Source: Oceanobacter mangrovi (GTDB lineage Bacteria > Pseudomonadota > Gammaproteobacteria > Pseudomonadales > Oceanobacteraceae). From it: a stretch of DNA of 64,000 nt. Positions 45,236 to 54,411 of the stretch are shown piece by piece. The stretch spans positions 205,239-269,238 of the forward strand of contig NZ_JAHXZR010000007.1 of NCBI RefSeq assembly GCF_019740315.1, written 5' to 3'. The position numbers and the translations under genes are program-made. Below the pieces are notes generated by a model. The model was not told the DNA's origin. It saw only the letters and a list, made by a program, of their open reading frames with translations, and searched no databases. Position 1 is the first letter of the stretch; each line of letters starts with the position of its first letter.

Positions 45236-45760
45236 TCCGGGCTGTTTGAGGAAGGCAACTTCTTCTTCGGTCGAGCTGCGTCCGAGAATCCAGTTACGAT
45301 GGGGATAACGGCCAAAGCGAGCGATGATATCGCAGTGCAGGTGCTCAAAATGCAGCCGATTTTCCAGCCCGGGCTGGTCAAATAACAACAATGCCTGTTG
45401 GTGAATCAGCATGGATTCGCTGTGCATATAAGGCATGTAAAGAAAGCCCCGTTGTACCACCGGCAGTTGTTGATCATCTCCACAGGCAACCGCCTGTTGC
45501 GCCAACACCAATGCCAGGCTGTCATAAGCAAAGGCCTGCCGCGTATCACGAAACATATTGCGCGACATCTGATCCAGCAGAATCACTTCCGCCAGCCGTC
45601 CTTCCGGTTGCTCACGCCATTGCCATAATTCACCCACAGCAGCCTGCTGATGCAACTCCCCAAAGCGTTCACGCAGCAAGGCGTCAAAATGAGGGTCCTT
45701 GTAAAACCACTGACGCGGTTCAATTTCGTCGAACCAGAAATTCAGAACGGCCTGATACAT
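45224..45760 (-). CDS. DUF924 family protein
   Basis: Cytoplasmic all-helical protein of 178 residues, function unknown. Typical family segments: VLNFWFDEIEPRQWFYKDPHFDALLRERFG, ILLDQMSRNMFRDT, FLYMPYMHSESM and FARYPHRN-like RFGRYPHRNWILGR. The start is the ATG at 45760, eight bases after GGAG; longer frames reach upstream but lack support. Its 3' end runs 12 bases into the alkyltransferase gene, tail to tail, so neither can have a terminator of its own between them. Confidence 0.88.
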   Translation of the reverse strand: MYQAVLNFWFDEIEPRQWFYKDPHFDALLRERFGELHQQAAVGELWQWREQPEGRLAEVILLDQMSRNMFRDTRQAFAYDSLALVLAQQAVACGDDQQLPVVQRGFLYMPYMHSESMLIHQQALLLFDQPGLENRLHFEHLHCDIIARFGRYPHRNWILGRSSTEEEVAFLKQPGSSF

Positions 45761-46146
45761 TTCCATAACTCCCTCAATCATTTCCATATCGTCAATTATG
45801 CTGGCAGAATCCGCCATCCTGACGTCACTCCAACAGCCTCAAAGCTGTCAGTAATCCTGTTTTGTCGCAAGACTCATCTACCACTCATGGCAGGGCAAGG
45901 GTTTCACCTGAAACAGTCGAAGCTGGACTGTAAAAAATACATCACCATGACGCAGATGAAGTTTTGTGACAGAAATGTGCAAGCTGAACGCTTGATGTAT
46001 ACAAATGTGAACTTGGTCAACATTCTTGCAAATCTTGACATTCCCTATAACACATCAGTCAATAGATGGGAGGATTACAACTGGCCCAGCGGTGGCGCCG
46101 TGATATAGTCCGCGCATCTTTAAACACTCTACACTCAGGAAGCTGT
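45761..46146. promoter_or_regulatory. Spacer with extended -10 promoter for the cNMP-domain gene
   Basis: A 386-base region with no convincing gene. TGATATAGT at 46101-46109 is an extended -10, about 38 bases before the next ATG, without a good -35. A TTGACA at 46035-46040 stands further upstream and lacks a matching -10. Confidence 0.4.
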
Positions 46147-46767
46147 ATGAGACCAATCACCCGGGAAGAGTGCCCTCCAGACACCTTGCATCGCCTGCTT
46201 GGAGGCGTGACCTTCTACAAGGAACTGATTCTTGCAGATCAAGCCCAGTTTGAATTATTGATGTCGATGACCCGTTTCGGCATCGCGGATCAGGGTGAAA
46301 TCATTCTCCACAAGGGCGAACCCGCCAACGTACTTTATTTCCTGCTGCGTGGAGAGCTGGAAGTCCTGGCCGACGATGAAACCACGCTGAACCTTATCTC
46401 CGCTGGTGAAATCCTGGGTGTTATGGCGATGGTCATGAACGATACCCGCTCGGCTTCGCTGCGAGTCAAAAGCCGTAATGCAATTCTGGCCGGTGTTGAA
46501 TACGCCAATTTCCGTGACGCCGAAGAAATGTCGATGTTTTCGCTGGAAACCAAGATTCGTTTCTTTCGCATGATCAATTCCAACATCCGCTGGAACATCG
46601 AAAAGAACCGTTTCGCTCATCCGGACCACCCTCTGGTTCACCGGCTGCGTACCATTCCACTGTTCACCGGCCCAAGAGATACCGAAGCGGAACTGGAAGC
46701 CCTGCATCACCAGTCTGAAGTACTGGCCCAGCTACTGTGTGACTGGAACTCTGCTTCCATCGATTAG
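46147..46767 (+). CDS. Cyclic-nucleotide-binding-domain protein
   Basis: A 206-residue protein with one cNMP-binding domain of the CAP_ED type (about 40-140): GEIILHKGEPANVLYFLLRGELEV and the phosphate-binding cassette region GEILGVMAMVMNDTRSASLRV. The Arg of the cassette is there, but the usual Glu-X-Ala-Leu pattern is altered, so nucleotide binding is uncertain. There is no helix-turn-helix at the C-terminus; the last 60 residues are helical, so it is not a Crp-type activator. AGGAAG stands before the ATG. Followed by a clear terminator. Confidence 0.82.
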   Translation: MRPITREECPPDTLHRLLGGVTFYKELILADQAQFELLMSMTRFGIADQGEIILHKGEPANVLYFLLRGELEVLADDETTLNLISAGEILGVMAMVMNDTRSASLRVKSRNAILAGVEYANFRDAEEMSMFSLETKIRFFRMINSNIRWNIEKNRFAHPDHPLVHRLRTIPLFTGPRDTEAELEALHHQSEVLAQLLCDWNSASID

Positions 46768-46777
46768 CTGACCAGCT

Positions 46778-46815
46778 GAAACACCGGTCTGGCGACCAAA
46801 CCGGTGTTTCTTTTT
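46778..46815 (+). terminator. Rho-independent terminator of the cNMP-domain gene
   Basis: Eleven-bp perfect stem GAAACACCGGT / ACCGGTGTTTC with an eleven-base loop and T5 immediately after. Confidence 0.92.
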
Positions 46816-46854
46816 CCACCCACGATGTTAAAAAAGTCCCATTATTGAATCCAA

Positions 46855-46911
46855 AGTATCAATGTATTCATACATTGGATACTAGGACACCCCTAATAAC
46901 TGCTCTAGAAT
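46855..46911 (+). promoter_or_regulatory. nhaD promoter with a 29-base operator-like dyad
   Basis: Dyad AGTATC-AATGTAT-TC-ATACATT-g-GATACT (46855-46883), complementary over 13 bp per arm apart from one extra base. It abuts a candidate -35 AGGACA (46884-46889), 16 bases before TAGAAT (46906-46911). The position suggests a repressor or activator site controlling nhaD. Confidence 0.6.
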
Positions 46912-46946
46912 GGCCGCCCCTACTACTTTTTGGTGATAAAGACACC

Positions 46947-46978
46947 GTCCGTCAACGCTCGCTTCGTTGATTCCGGAC
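46947..46978 (+). promoter_or_regulatory. Structured 5' leader of nhaD
   Basis: Hairpin GTCCG-TCAACG, seven-base loop, CGTTGA-ttc-CGGAC: 11 bp with a three-base bulge. A smaller hairpin GGTG-n7-CACC at 46932-46946 precedes it. Both lie in the roughly 95-nt leader predicted from the TAGAAT -10. It could be a protein- or ion-sensing leader or only a stabilising fold. Confidence 0.45.
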
Positions 46979-47010
46979 ATTGTGCCCTTGTCGTTCCTCT
47001 GGAGTTTTTA

Positions 47011-48267
47011 ATGTCAGAAGTTCTGAACTATCTGCTGGTAGCACTCGCTATCCTCGGCCTGCTTTCGGTCGTCCTCGAAGAAGTGATCCACGTAAACAAA
47101 GCCCAGTCGGTGCTGTTTTTTGGCGCCTTGTCGTGGGTACTGCTGTTTATTTTCTCAACTGGCCATGAAGCCGAACACCAATCGGTATTGACCGGCCTGC
47201 AAGAGAACATCGGTGAAATTGCCGGGCTCTGGCTGTTCCTGTTATCGGCGATGACCTTTGTGGTGTATCTGAACCAGAAAGGCATGATTGAAGGCCTGAT
47301 CTACAAGATCCTGCCAGAGCAGGTATCCGAACGAAAACTGCTGTTTATGACTGGCATTTTTGCCTTTGTGTTTTCTTCTCTGGCCGACAACATTACCGCC
47401 ACACTGATCTCGATTGCACTGATCCTGTCGCTCAATCTGGATACCCGCAAAACCCTGCGTTTTGCCACGCTGGTGGTATTTGCCGTGAACTCCGGTGGTG
47501 TAGCCATGATTACCGGTGACGTCACCACCCTGATGATCTTCCTCGAAGGCAAGGTATCGATCACCAACCTGATGCTGCTGTCATTACCATCCCTGTTAGC
47601 AGTACTGCTGCTGGCCACCCTGCTGTCGCTGCCGTTGAAAGAAACCGCCGTGATTCGTCGCAAGCACCATGAGCCGGCCAAAGTCGATTTCGCCATCGCG
47701 CTGATCTTTGTATCCACCATTCTGACCACCATCCTGATGAACGTCTTCTTCAGCATTCCGCCGGTGCTGACCTTCCTGTTTGGCCTGTCGATTATGTTTC
47801 TGGTGGCCCGCGCCTTCCGCGAAGATACCGAACACAGCCCGATCATGGACTACATTCGCCATATCGAATTCGACACCCTGATGTTCTTCCTCGGTATCTT
47901 GCTGTTGGTTGGTGCGCTGAAGGAAATCCACGCCCTGGATACCTTCGTCAGCCTCTACGAACACATGCCAGCCTGGGGTGCCAACTACCTGATGGGGCTG
48001 CTGTCGTCGCTGATTGATAACGTACCTCTGACCGCTGCCCTGCTGAAAGCGGACGTTTCCATGAATCTGGCCGAGTGGCTGGCACTGACCTATGCCGTTG
48101 GTGTGGGTGGCTCGCTGCTGATCATTGGTTCAGCCGCCGGTATTGTGGCGATGAGCAAGGTGGAAGCGCTGACTTTTGGAACCTACCTGAAGTTCCTGTT
48201 TGCACTGGCGCTGTCTTACAGCGTTGGTTACATCGCCGTACTGGGTCTGGGCGCACTGGTTTCGTGA
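47011..48267 (+). CDS. nhaD: Sodium/proton antiporter NhaD
   Basis: Exports sodium or lithium in exchange for protons, active at neutral to alkaline pH, characteristic of halophilic and marine gammaproteobacteria. The 418-residue protein has about 12 membrane helices; family segments include FSSLADNITATLISIAL, VNSGGVAMITGDVTTLMIF and SSLIDNVPLTAALLKAD with SLLIIGSAAG near the end, containing the conserved Asp/Asn/Thr residues in the membrane. The start is the ATG seven bases after GGAG; the 27 upstream codons are rejected. It has its own promoter, dyad and leader. Confidence 0.94.
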   Translation: MSEVLNYLLVALAILGLLSVVLEEVIHVNKAQSVLFFGALSWVLLFIFSTGHEAEHQSVLTGLQENIGEIAGLWLFLLSAMTFVVYLNQKGMIEGLIYKILPEQVSERKLLFMTGIFAFVFSSLADNITATLISIALILSLNLDTRKTLRFATLVVFAVNSGGVAMITGDVTTLMIFLEGKVSITNLMLLSLPSLLAVLLLATLLSLPLKETAVIRRKHHEPAKVDFAIALIFVSTILTTILMNVFFSIPPVLTFLFGLSIMFLVARAFREDTEHSPIMDYIRHIEFDTLMFFLGILLLVGALKEIHALDTFVSLYEHMPAWGANYLMGLLSSLIDNVPLTAALLKADVSMNLAEWLALTYAVGVGGSLLIIGSAAGIVAMSKVEALTFGTYLKFLFALALSYSVGYIAVLGLGALVS

Positions 48268-48303
48268 GCCCCCCCTGGCCACCAGGCTGGAAAACCAACA
48301 GAA

Positions 48304-48327
48304 AAGCTGCCCGTCTCAGGGCAGCTT
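48304..48327 (-). terminator. Terminator of the membrane-anchored protein gene
   Basis: Stem AAGCTGCCC / GGGCAGCTT with six-base loop. On the minus strand it runs into TTTTCTG. The gene's stop codon lies in the loop (48316-48318). Confidence 0.7.
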
Positions 48328-49032
48328 GATCTGCAGCTCGACTTCGGCGCCGGTGATGGTTTCATTAAGCGGTTTGGTCTGGGCCTCTTCCGACTCATCC
48401 CAATACAGCTTGCCTGACCACCCCATCGCCGATTCCGGTGTTTTGCTCTGGAACATATTCGGCAAACTCGCACGAGGGCCAGTGGTGGTTTGTTCGGTCT
48501 GCCACTCCATTTCCGGCAAGGTCAGGTTCAGCGGTTGATGCGGTTGCAGCTCTGCCTGTTGCTCGGTTGGAGACTGCCATTGTTCCGTCAAGCCCGCTGC
48601 TGTTCTGTCATCAACCCTTGGTTCGGCAAGTGTTGCTGGCAACGGTGAAGCAGAATCAACACCAGTCGCCTCGGCTTCAGCCTGCACTGACTCAACCGGC
48701 TGGACTTCAGCGTCAATCGCGACGGCCTCTGGCTGCGTTTCACTTGCCGGAGCAAGCTGCTGCTGACTTTGCAGCTGCTGTTCAAAAGCCTGTTTGATTT
48801 GCTGGCCAACACCTGATGGTCGCTCTGCGGGAATGGAGGAGCTGGCCTGCTTCGACAGGGAAACTGTCGACTGAGGCTGATCGGGTGTTAGAGAACCAGC
48901 CCCCATCTGTTCAAGCGACGTTTTAAACACGCTCTGCCAGCTACCGGTCGTCCAGTAGGAATAGCCGCCAACTGCCAGAGCGCCGAAAACCGCTATCACA
49001 ACAACGGCAGCGATCCCTGAATAAATTTTCAT
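48316..49032 (-). CDS. Single-pass membrane-anchored protein, unknown function
   Basis: A 238-residue hypothetical protein. One N-terminal membrane helix (IYSGIAAVVVIAVFGALAV, about 3-22) is followed by a polar periplasmic or cytoplasmic part very rich in Gln, Glu, Ala, Ser and Pro, with no domain I recognise. The last 60 residues are Trp-bearing and less disordered (MEWQTEQTTTGPR region, SGKLYWDES). ATG at 49032 is preferred over a TTG at 49149 that would overlap tilS. No ribosome site is visible. It follows tilS on the same strand. Confidence 0.6.
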   Translation of the reverse strand: MKIYSGIAAVVVIAVFGALAVGGYSYWTTGSWQSVFKTSLEQMGAGSLTPDQPQSTVSLSKQASSSIPAERPSGVGQQIKQAFEQQLQSQQQLAPASETQPEAVAIDAEVQPVESVQAEAEATGVDSASPLPATLAEPRVDDRTAAGLTEQWQSPTEQQAELQPHQPLNLTLPEMEWQTEQTTTGPRASLPNMFQSKTPESAMGWSGKLYWDESEEAQTKPLNETITGAEVELQIKLP

Positions 49033-49145
49033 AACAAACTGATATTCCAACAAATAAGTGCCAGCGGCGCTGTAACCAACCGTTGTAAGCATAAGCAACT
49101 GTATTTTCTGCCAATTTTGATTGGATAACGAGACGCCGGTTCCGA

Positions 49146-50717
49146 TCAATTGAGGTCTTTTCTGGCCCAGCGCAAGCGGACTGCAGTTTCACAGCCGGAA
49201 CCATCAACAGACTGATCAAGCGCAATACCAACCACCGCCACCAGCTGTTTCTGTTCATTCAGCAACAGCGGCCAGCGCTGTCGCAGCCAGACAGGAATTC
49301 CCGCTTCCTGCCACAGATGTTTGAGTTTTTTGGTTGGTCGGCCCATTGGCCGCAGACTCAAGGCGGTAATAACGGATAACTCAGCCAGACAGCTGAGCTG
49401 GTAACAGCCGGGTTTTATTAGCAGTTGTGTTAATGCCAGCTGGGCAGGCTTGACGGCCTCGCAGCTGAGCAGACCGCATTGCCAGGGCTCATGCACGACT
49501 TGATCAGCCTGCGGCACAACCAGCTCAAGCCAGTGTTTTGCCCTGCTATCAACTTCGCTGCTCCCAACTTCCCTACTATCAACTTCCCTACTATCAACGT
49601 CACTACTATCAACACCAATGCCTGCAGCAGAACGCTCTTCCAGCAGATACAAGCTCTGCTGATGCCGCTGCAGCCACAGGATTTGGCCATGCTGATCGAC
49701 CAGCTTGAGAGCCAGCTCAGGTTCCCCCTGCTGCAGTTGCCGCTGACATTCGTCGAGCTGACTGCGATCCGGATTCAACACCCCATGACGGTCCAGCCAG
49801 CCGCGCAGAATATACGACTGCAACAATTGCGGCTGACAGCGCCAGACGTCCAGCTCAAGGCTGGTTGATCGGGTCGCAGGCCAGACAGAAGGCTGACAAC
49901 ATTGCTGCAGCAATGGTTGTAACAACAACTCAAAGGCTTGCTGATCCTGCTGCAACTGGTTGGCACTGCGATATAGCGCCGCCTGACGACCGGGAAAACG
50001 TTGCTGGATTTGTGGCAACAGCTGCTGCCGCCACCAGTTACGCTCAAGGAGGGTGTCCTGGTTGGAAGGGTCTTCAATCCACTCGAGCTGCCAATAGTCT
50101 GCCCACTGTTGCAGCTGAGCCCGTGAACATTGCAGCAGCGGTCGCAGGATCTGGGCACCATCCGCCTGGCGACGATCCAGCAAACGACGGGCAGGAATAC
50201 CCGCCAAACCGGCCAGACCCGAGCCACGACTCAGACGACTAAAAAGGGTTTCGAGCTGATCGTCGGCATGATGAGCCAGCAACAGCAGCTCACCTGGCTG
50301 ACAATGCTTTTGAAAGGCCGCGTATCTGGCCTGACGCGCCGCCTGTTCAATGCCGTCGCCCTGCGACTGCACCGCACAATGCTCAACCGTGAGAGGAATA
50401 TCCAACGCGTCACACAACTGCTGGCAGAACTCCGGCCAGTCGTCGGCAACCGTCTGCAATCCATGATGAACGTGAGTCGCACCAAGCGAAACCGGCGTTG
50501 GCTGCTGCGCCTGCCAGCAAGCGGCCAAATGCAACAGCACCACGGAATCCAGCCCGCCGCTCAAACCTATCCGGATACGACAGTCCGGCGCAGCGCGGTT
50601 ATTTTGCGTCTGATCAAGCATCTGGCCAAGCGTCTGGCTGAACACCTGATAGACAGTCTGTAACGCCGCTGGCAGTGCCTGCCATTGGGCCGCTTCAGGC
50701 GCCGACAACCATCTCAT
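49146..50717 (-). CDS. tilS: tRNA(Ile)-lysidine synthase
   Basis: Adds lysine to C34 of the tRNA-Ile that reads AUA, using ATP. Has the PP-loop SGGLDSVVLLHL (about 53-64), ATHVHHGLQ, GIEQAARQARYAAF, LLLAHHADDQLETLFSRLSRGSGLAGL and the RPLL-WIEDPSN segments of TilS, then the TilS C-terminal domain (LSLRPMGRPTKKLKHLWQEAGIP). At 523 residues it is longer than E. coli TilS (432), partly because of a run of five-residue repeats VDSxE around residues 370-394, encoded by a 15-bp tandem repeat. It follows dnaE by 15 bases; accA, which often lies between them, is missing. Confidence 0.93.
   Translation of the reverse strand: MRWLSAPEAAQWQALPAALQTVYQVFSQTLGQMLDQTQNNRAAPDCRIRIGLSGGLDSVVLLHLAACWQAQQPTPVSLGATHVHHGLQTVADDWPEFCQQLCDALDIPLTVEHCAVQSQGDGIEQAARQARYAAFQKHCQPGELLLLAHHADDQLETLFSRLSRGSGLAGLAGIPARRLLDRRQADGAQILRPLLQCSRAQLQQWADYWQLEWIEDPSNQDTLLERNWWRQQLLPQIQQRFPGRQAALYRSANQLQQDQQAFELLLQPLLQQCCQPSVWPATRSTSLELDVWRCQPQLLQSYILRGWLDRHGVLNPDRSQLDECQRQLQQGEPELALKLVDQHGQILWLQRHQQSLYLLEERSAAGIGVDSSDVDSREVDSREVGSSEVDSRAKHWLELVVPQADQVVHEPWQCGLLSCEAVKPAQLALTQLLIKPGCYQLSCLAELSVITALSLRPMGRPTKKLKHLWQEAGIPVWLRQRWPLLLNEQKQLVAVVGIALDQSVDGSGCETAVRLRWARKDLN
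49541..49615. repeat. 15-bp tandem repeat inside tilS
   Basis: Five tandem copies of a 15-base unit (consensus CCCTACTATCAACTT), in frame, each adding five residues of the VDSRE/VDSSE type between the catalytic and C-terminal parts of TilS. Two central copies are nearly identical, suggesting recent slippage. Confidence 0.85.
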
Positions 50718-50732
50718 CGCTGACGAACCAGC

Positions 50733-53700
50733 CTAGTTAAACACCAGCTCAACCGACTGCTCGCCAAATTCATAACGCAGTTGCAGCAGCTGGTCGTCCG
50801 TCGGTTCCACCCGCCATTCATCACCCAGGCGGATATCACAGCGGGCGGTGTCGTTGCGGTAGTCAATCACAATCGGGCAACCATCCTGCATTGGCTGCAG
50901 GATCTTACTGAGTGACTGGCAGAAACGCTCGTCGAGTTGTTCGCCATTCAGACGGATACGAATTGAGTTGGCAAATGCCAGTCGCGCCTGGCTGATTTCC
51001 ATCGCATTACGGCCGGTTGCCTTGAGGCCACCAGAATAGGAATCGTGGGAAATCAGTGCTTCCACCACCAGCACCTTGTCTTTCGCCACCACTTCACGCA
51101 CCTGTTCATAAACATCCGAGAACAGTGCGACTTCCATACGTCCCGAACGATCGTCCAGAGTGACAAAGCACATGTTGTCGCCGCGCTTGTTTTTCATCAA
51201 ACGCATATCCACCACCAGACCGGCCAGCTTCTGTGGCTTTTTGCTTTCCTGCAGGTTGACCAGCTTGTGCGGTGCCAGCTGACGAACTTCGGCTTCGTAT
51301 TCATCGAACGGGTGGCCGGTAACAAACAAACCGAGGGTATCTTTTTCGCCTTGCAGACGCTGTTTCAGGGTCCAGTCACGCTCGCCGCGATGACGTTCGT
51401 ATGGATCAGTGGTCGCTGCGGCTTCGGCTTCCACTTCACCAAACAGGTCGAACATGCCTGCGGCTTCGTTGGCAGCCGACTGCCCGGCACTTTTCATGGC
51501 GTCTTCGATGCTGGCCATCAACACTGCACGGGTAGTCTGAACCGGCAGATTGTCGAAGGCACCGCAACGTACCAGGGCTTCCAGTACCCGCTTGTTGAGC
51601 TTGCGCGGTTCGACCCGCTGGCAGAAATCAAACAGATCCTGGAACGGCCCGCCGCTTTCGCGGGCAGCAATAATGGCGTCGATCGGGCCTTCACCGACGC
51701 CTTTTACTGCGCCCAGGCCATACACCACAGCACCGGCATCGTTGACGGTAAAGCCGAAAATCGACTGGTTAACATCTGGCAGCACGATCTCCAGACCCAT
51801 TTCCCGACACTCTTCAATAAAGATCACCACCTTGTCGGTGGTCTGCATATCGGAGGTCAGAACCGCCGCCATAAACGGCGCCGGGTAGTGCTGTTTGAGC
51901 CAGAGTGTCTGGTACGACACCACCGCATAGGCAGCTGAGTGGGATTTGTTAAAACCGTAACCGGCGAACTTTTCCACCAGGTCGAAAATCTTCATTGCCA
52001 GTTCAGGATCAACGCCCTGGCTGATGGCGCCTTCGCGGAAGGTATCGCGCTGTTTGGCCATTTCTTCCGGCTTTTTCTTACCCATCGCCCGCCGCAGCAT
52101 GTCCGCACCGCCGAGGGTATAACCGGACAGCGCCTGGGCGATCTGCATTACCTGTTCCTGGTAAACGATAACGCCATAGGTCGGTTCAAGAATTTCCTTC
52201 AGACATTCATGCTGGAAATCCGGGTGCGGATAAGCCACTTCAGCACGGCCGTGTTTACGGTTAATGAAGTCGTCCACCATGCCGGATTCCAGCGGACCCG
52301 GGCGGAACAGCGCCACCAAAGCGATCATGTCTTCGATGTTATCCGGCTGCAGACGGCGGATCAGATCCTTCATACCACGCGATTCAAGCTGGAACACCGC
52401 AGTGGTCTGGGCCGCTTTCAGCAGCTTGTAGGAAGGTTCGTCGTCGAGCGGAATTTCTTCAATTTTGACATCGGGCAGACCCAGCTTGCGCTGCTTCTTG
52501 TTGATCGTCTCTAACGCCCAGTCGATGATGGTCAGGGTCCGCAGACCCAGGAAGTCGAACTTCACCAGACCGGCTTCTTCAACGTCGTTTTTATCGAACT
52601 GTGTCACCAGACCAGAGCCGTCATTTTCACTGGCGGTGGCGGAGAAGTCGGTCAGCTTGGTCGGTGCAATCACCACACCACCGGCGTGTTTACCGGTCTG
52701 GCGGGCGATACCTTCGAGCTTGAGGGCCATTTCCCAGATTTCCTGGGCTTCCTCGTCTTCGTTAAGGAATTCCTGCAACGGTGCTTCGGCCGCCAGGGCC
52801 TTTTCCAGCGTCATGCCGGGGTCACCCGGAATCAGCTTCGACAGCTTGTCGGCCAGACCAAACGACTTGCCCTGGGCCCGTGCCACGTCACGCACCACCG
52901 CCTTCGCCGCCATGGTACCGAACGTCACGATCTGGGATACCGCCTGACGACCATAGTTGTCGGCCACGTAGGCAATTACCTTTTCGCGGTCTTCCATACA
53001 GAAGTCGATGTCGAAGTCGGGCATCGAAACCCGTTCCGGGTTGAGGAATCGTTCGAACAGCAAATCGTATTCGAGGGGGTCCAGATCGGTAATTTTCTGC
53101 GCATAGGCCACCAGCGAGCCGGCACCGGAACCCCGCCCCGGGCCCACCGGAATATCGTGATCCTTGGCCCATTGAATGAAGTCCATCACGATGAGGAAAT
53201 AACCGGGGAATCCCATCTGGATAATAATATCCAGCTCGAACTTGAGGCGATCGTCGTAGGGTTTGCGCTTTTCAGCATACTCCGGCGAGTCTTTCGGGAT
53301 ACCCGCCAGAATCACCTCAAGGCGTTCTTCCAAACCGACGTTGGAAATCTTGCGGAAAAAATCGTCTTCGCCCATGCCTTCCGGAATCGGATAGTCCGGC
53401 AGGAAGTATTTGCCCAGCAGCACTTCCACCGAACAACGGCGCGCAATTTCGACAGTGTTTTCAATTGCCGACGGAATGTCACGGAACAGCTCAGCCATTT
53501 CCCCGGCGCTGCGCAGGTACTGTTGTTCGCTGTAGTTACGCGGACGACGCTTGTCTTCCAGCGCATAGCCCTGGCCAATCGAAACCCGGGTTTCATGGGC
53601 TTCAAAGTCATCCGCCTTGATAAAGCGCACATCGTTGGTGGCGACAACCGGCACCTGCAGTTTGGCGGCCATGACAATGCTGGCACGGATCAGGGCTTCT

Positions 53701-54233
53701 TCGCCCTGGCGACCGGTGCGTTGCAGCTCCAGATAAAAACGATCACCAAACACCTCGCGGTATTGTTCCAGCAGCGCTTCGGCAGCATCCAGCTTGCCTT
53801 TCAGCACCCGCTGGCCAATATCACCATCACGGCCGCCGGAGAGAATAATCAGGCCGTCGTTCTGTTCGAACAGCCATTCCTTTTTGGTGATGGCCTTGTC
53901 ATCGGTCTGGTTGATGTAGCCACGGGAAACAATTTCGCGGAGATTCAGATAACCGGCCGGGGTCTGGCACAGAGCGGTGATACGAAACGGCTGACGCGGG
54001 TCTTCGAGGTTTTCGAGCCACAAATCCGCACCCAGAATCGGCTTGACCCCTTCCCCCAGACAGCCCTTGTAGAACTTCACCAGCGCGTACATATTGGCCT
54101 GGTCCGTCAGCGCCACCGCAGGCATGTTCATGCCCTTGACCGCACCGATCAGTTTTTTGACCCGGATGGTACTGTCGTAGAGAGAGTATTCGGAGTGAAC
54201 ACGAAGATGAACAAAGCTGGCAGGCGCAGACAT
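50733..54233 (-). CDS. dnaE: DNA polymerase III alpha subunit
   Basis: Replicative polymerase catalytic subunit. The ATG at 54233 gives MSAPASFVHLRVHSEYSL and 1166 residues, close to the E. coli length of 1160. The N-terminal PHP domain (HLRVHSEYSLYDSTIRV), the palm with PDFDIDFCMEDRE (two catalytic Asp), the GPGRGSGAGSLVAYA region, FNKSHSAAYAVVSY, and the C-terminal OB fold and tau-binding part are all present. Upstream codons back to 54374 are open but not part of the gene. No strong ribosome site is seen. Confidence 0.97.
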   Translation of the reverse strand: MSAPASFVHLRVHSEYSLYDSTIRVKKLIGAVKGMNMPAVALTDQANMYALVKFYKGCLGEGVKPILGADLWLENLEDPRQPFRITALCQTPAGYLNLREIVSRGYINQTDDKAITKKEWLFEQNDGLIILSGGRDGDIGQRVLKGKLDAAEALLEQYREVFGDRFYLELQRTGRQGEEALIRASIVMAAKLQVPVVATNDVRFIKADDFEAHETRVSIGQGYALEDKRRPRNYSEQQYLRSAGEMAELFRDIPSAIENTVEIARRCSVEVLLGKYFLPDYPIPEGMGEDDFFRKISNVGLEERLEVILAGIPKDSPEYAEKRKPYDDRLKFELDIIIQMGFPGYFLIVMDFIQWAKDHDIPVGPGRGSGAGSLVAYAQKITDLDPLEYDLLFERFLNPERVSMPDFDIDFCMEDREKVIAYVADNYGRQAVSQIVTFGTMAAKAVVRDVARAQGKSFGLADKLSKLIPGDPGMTLEKALAAEAPLQEFLNEDEEAQEIWEMALKLEGIARQTGKHAGGVVIAPTKLTDFSATASENDGSGLVTQFDKNDVEEAGLVKFDFLGLRTLTIIDWALETINKKQRKLGLPDVKIEEIPLDDEPSYKLLKAAQTTAVFQLESRGMKDLIRRLQPDNIEDMIALVALFRPGPLESGMVDDFINRKHGRAEVAYPHPDFQHECLKEILEPTYGVIVYQEQVMQIAQALSGYTLGGADMLRRAMGKKKPEEMAKQRDTFREGAISQGVDPELAMKIFDLVEKFAGYGFNKSHSAAYAVVSYQTLWLKQHYPAPFMAAVLTSDMQTTDKVVIFIEECREMGLEIVLPDVNQSIFGFTVNDAGAVVYGLGAVKGVGEGPIDAIIAARESGGPFQDLFDFCQRVEPRKLNKRVLEALVRCGAFDNLPVQTTRAVLMASIEDAMKSAGQSAANEAAGMFDLFGEVEAEAAATTDPYERHRGERDWTLKQRLQGEKDTLGLFVTGHPFDEYEAEVRQLAPHKLVNLQESKKPQKLAGLVVDMRLMKNKRGDNMCFVTLDDRSGRMEVALFSDVYEQVREVVAKDKVLVVEALISHDSYSGGLKATGRNAMEISQARLAFANSIRIRLNGEQLDERFCQSLSKILQPMQDGCPIVIDYRNDTARCDIRLGDEWRVEPTDDQLLQLRYEFGEQSVELVFN

Positions 54234-54411
54234 GGCAAAAATCCGGGCTGGTGTATTACGGTCAGCCAGTTTACAACATCCGCTCGTCGGCTTCCGCCCT
54301 ACGCTGATGATTGTCTGGCTGGATTCACGGCTTTTCTGCCAGTAGGCTTGGCGGGCTGCAGTTGTAAGCTTCAATAGCTACTCTGCAATCATGATTTGCA
54401 CAAGGATGAAC

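Noticed and set aside
52686..54377. 563-codon plus-strand frame opposite dnaE
   Set aside because: Antisense to a highly conserved gene, with no recognisable domain; long antisense frames are usual for this codon bias.
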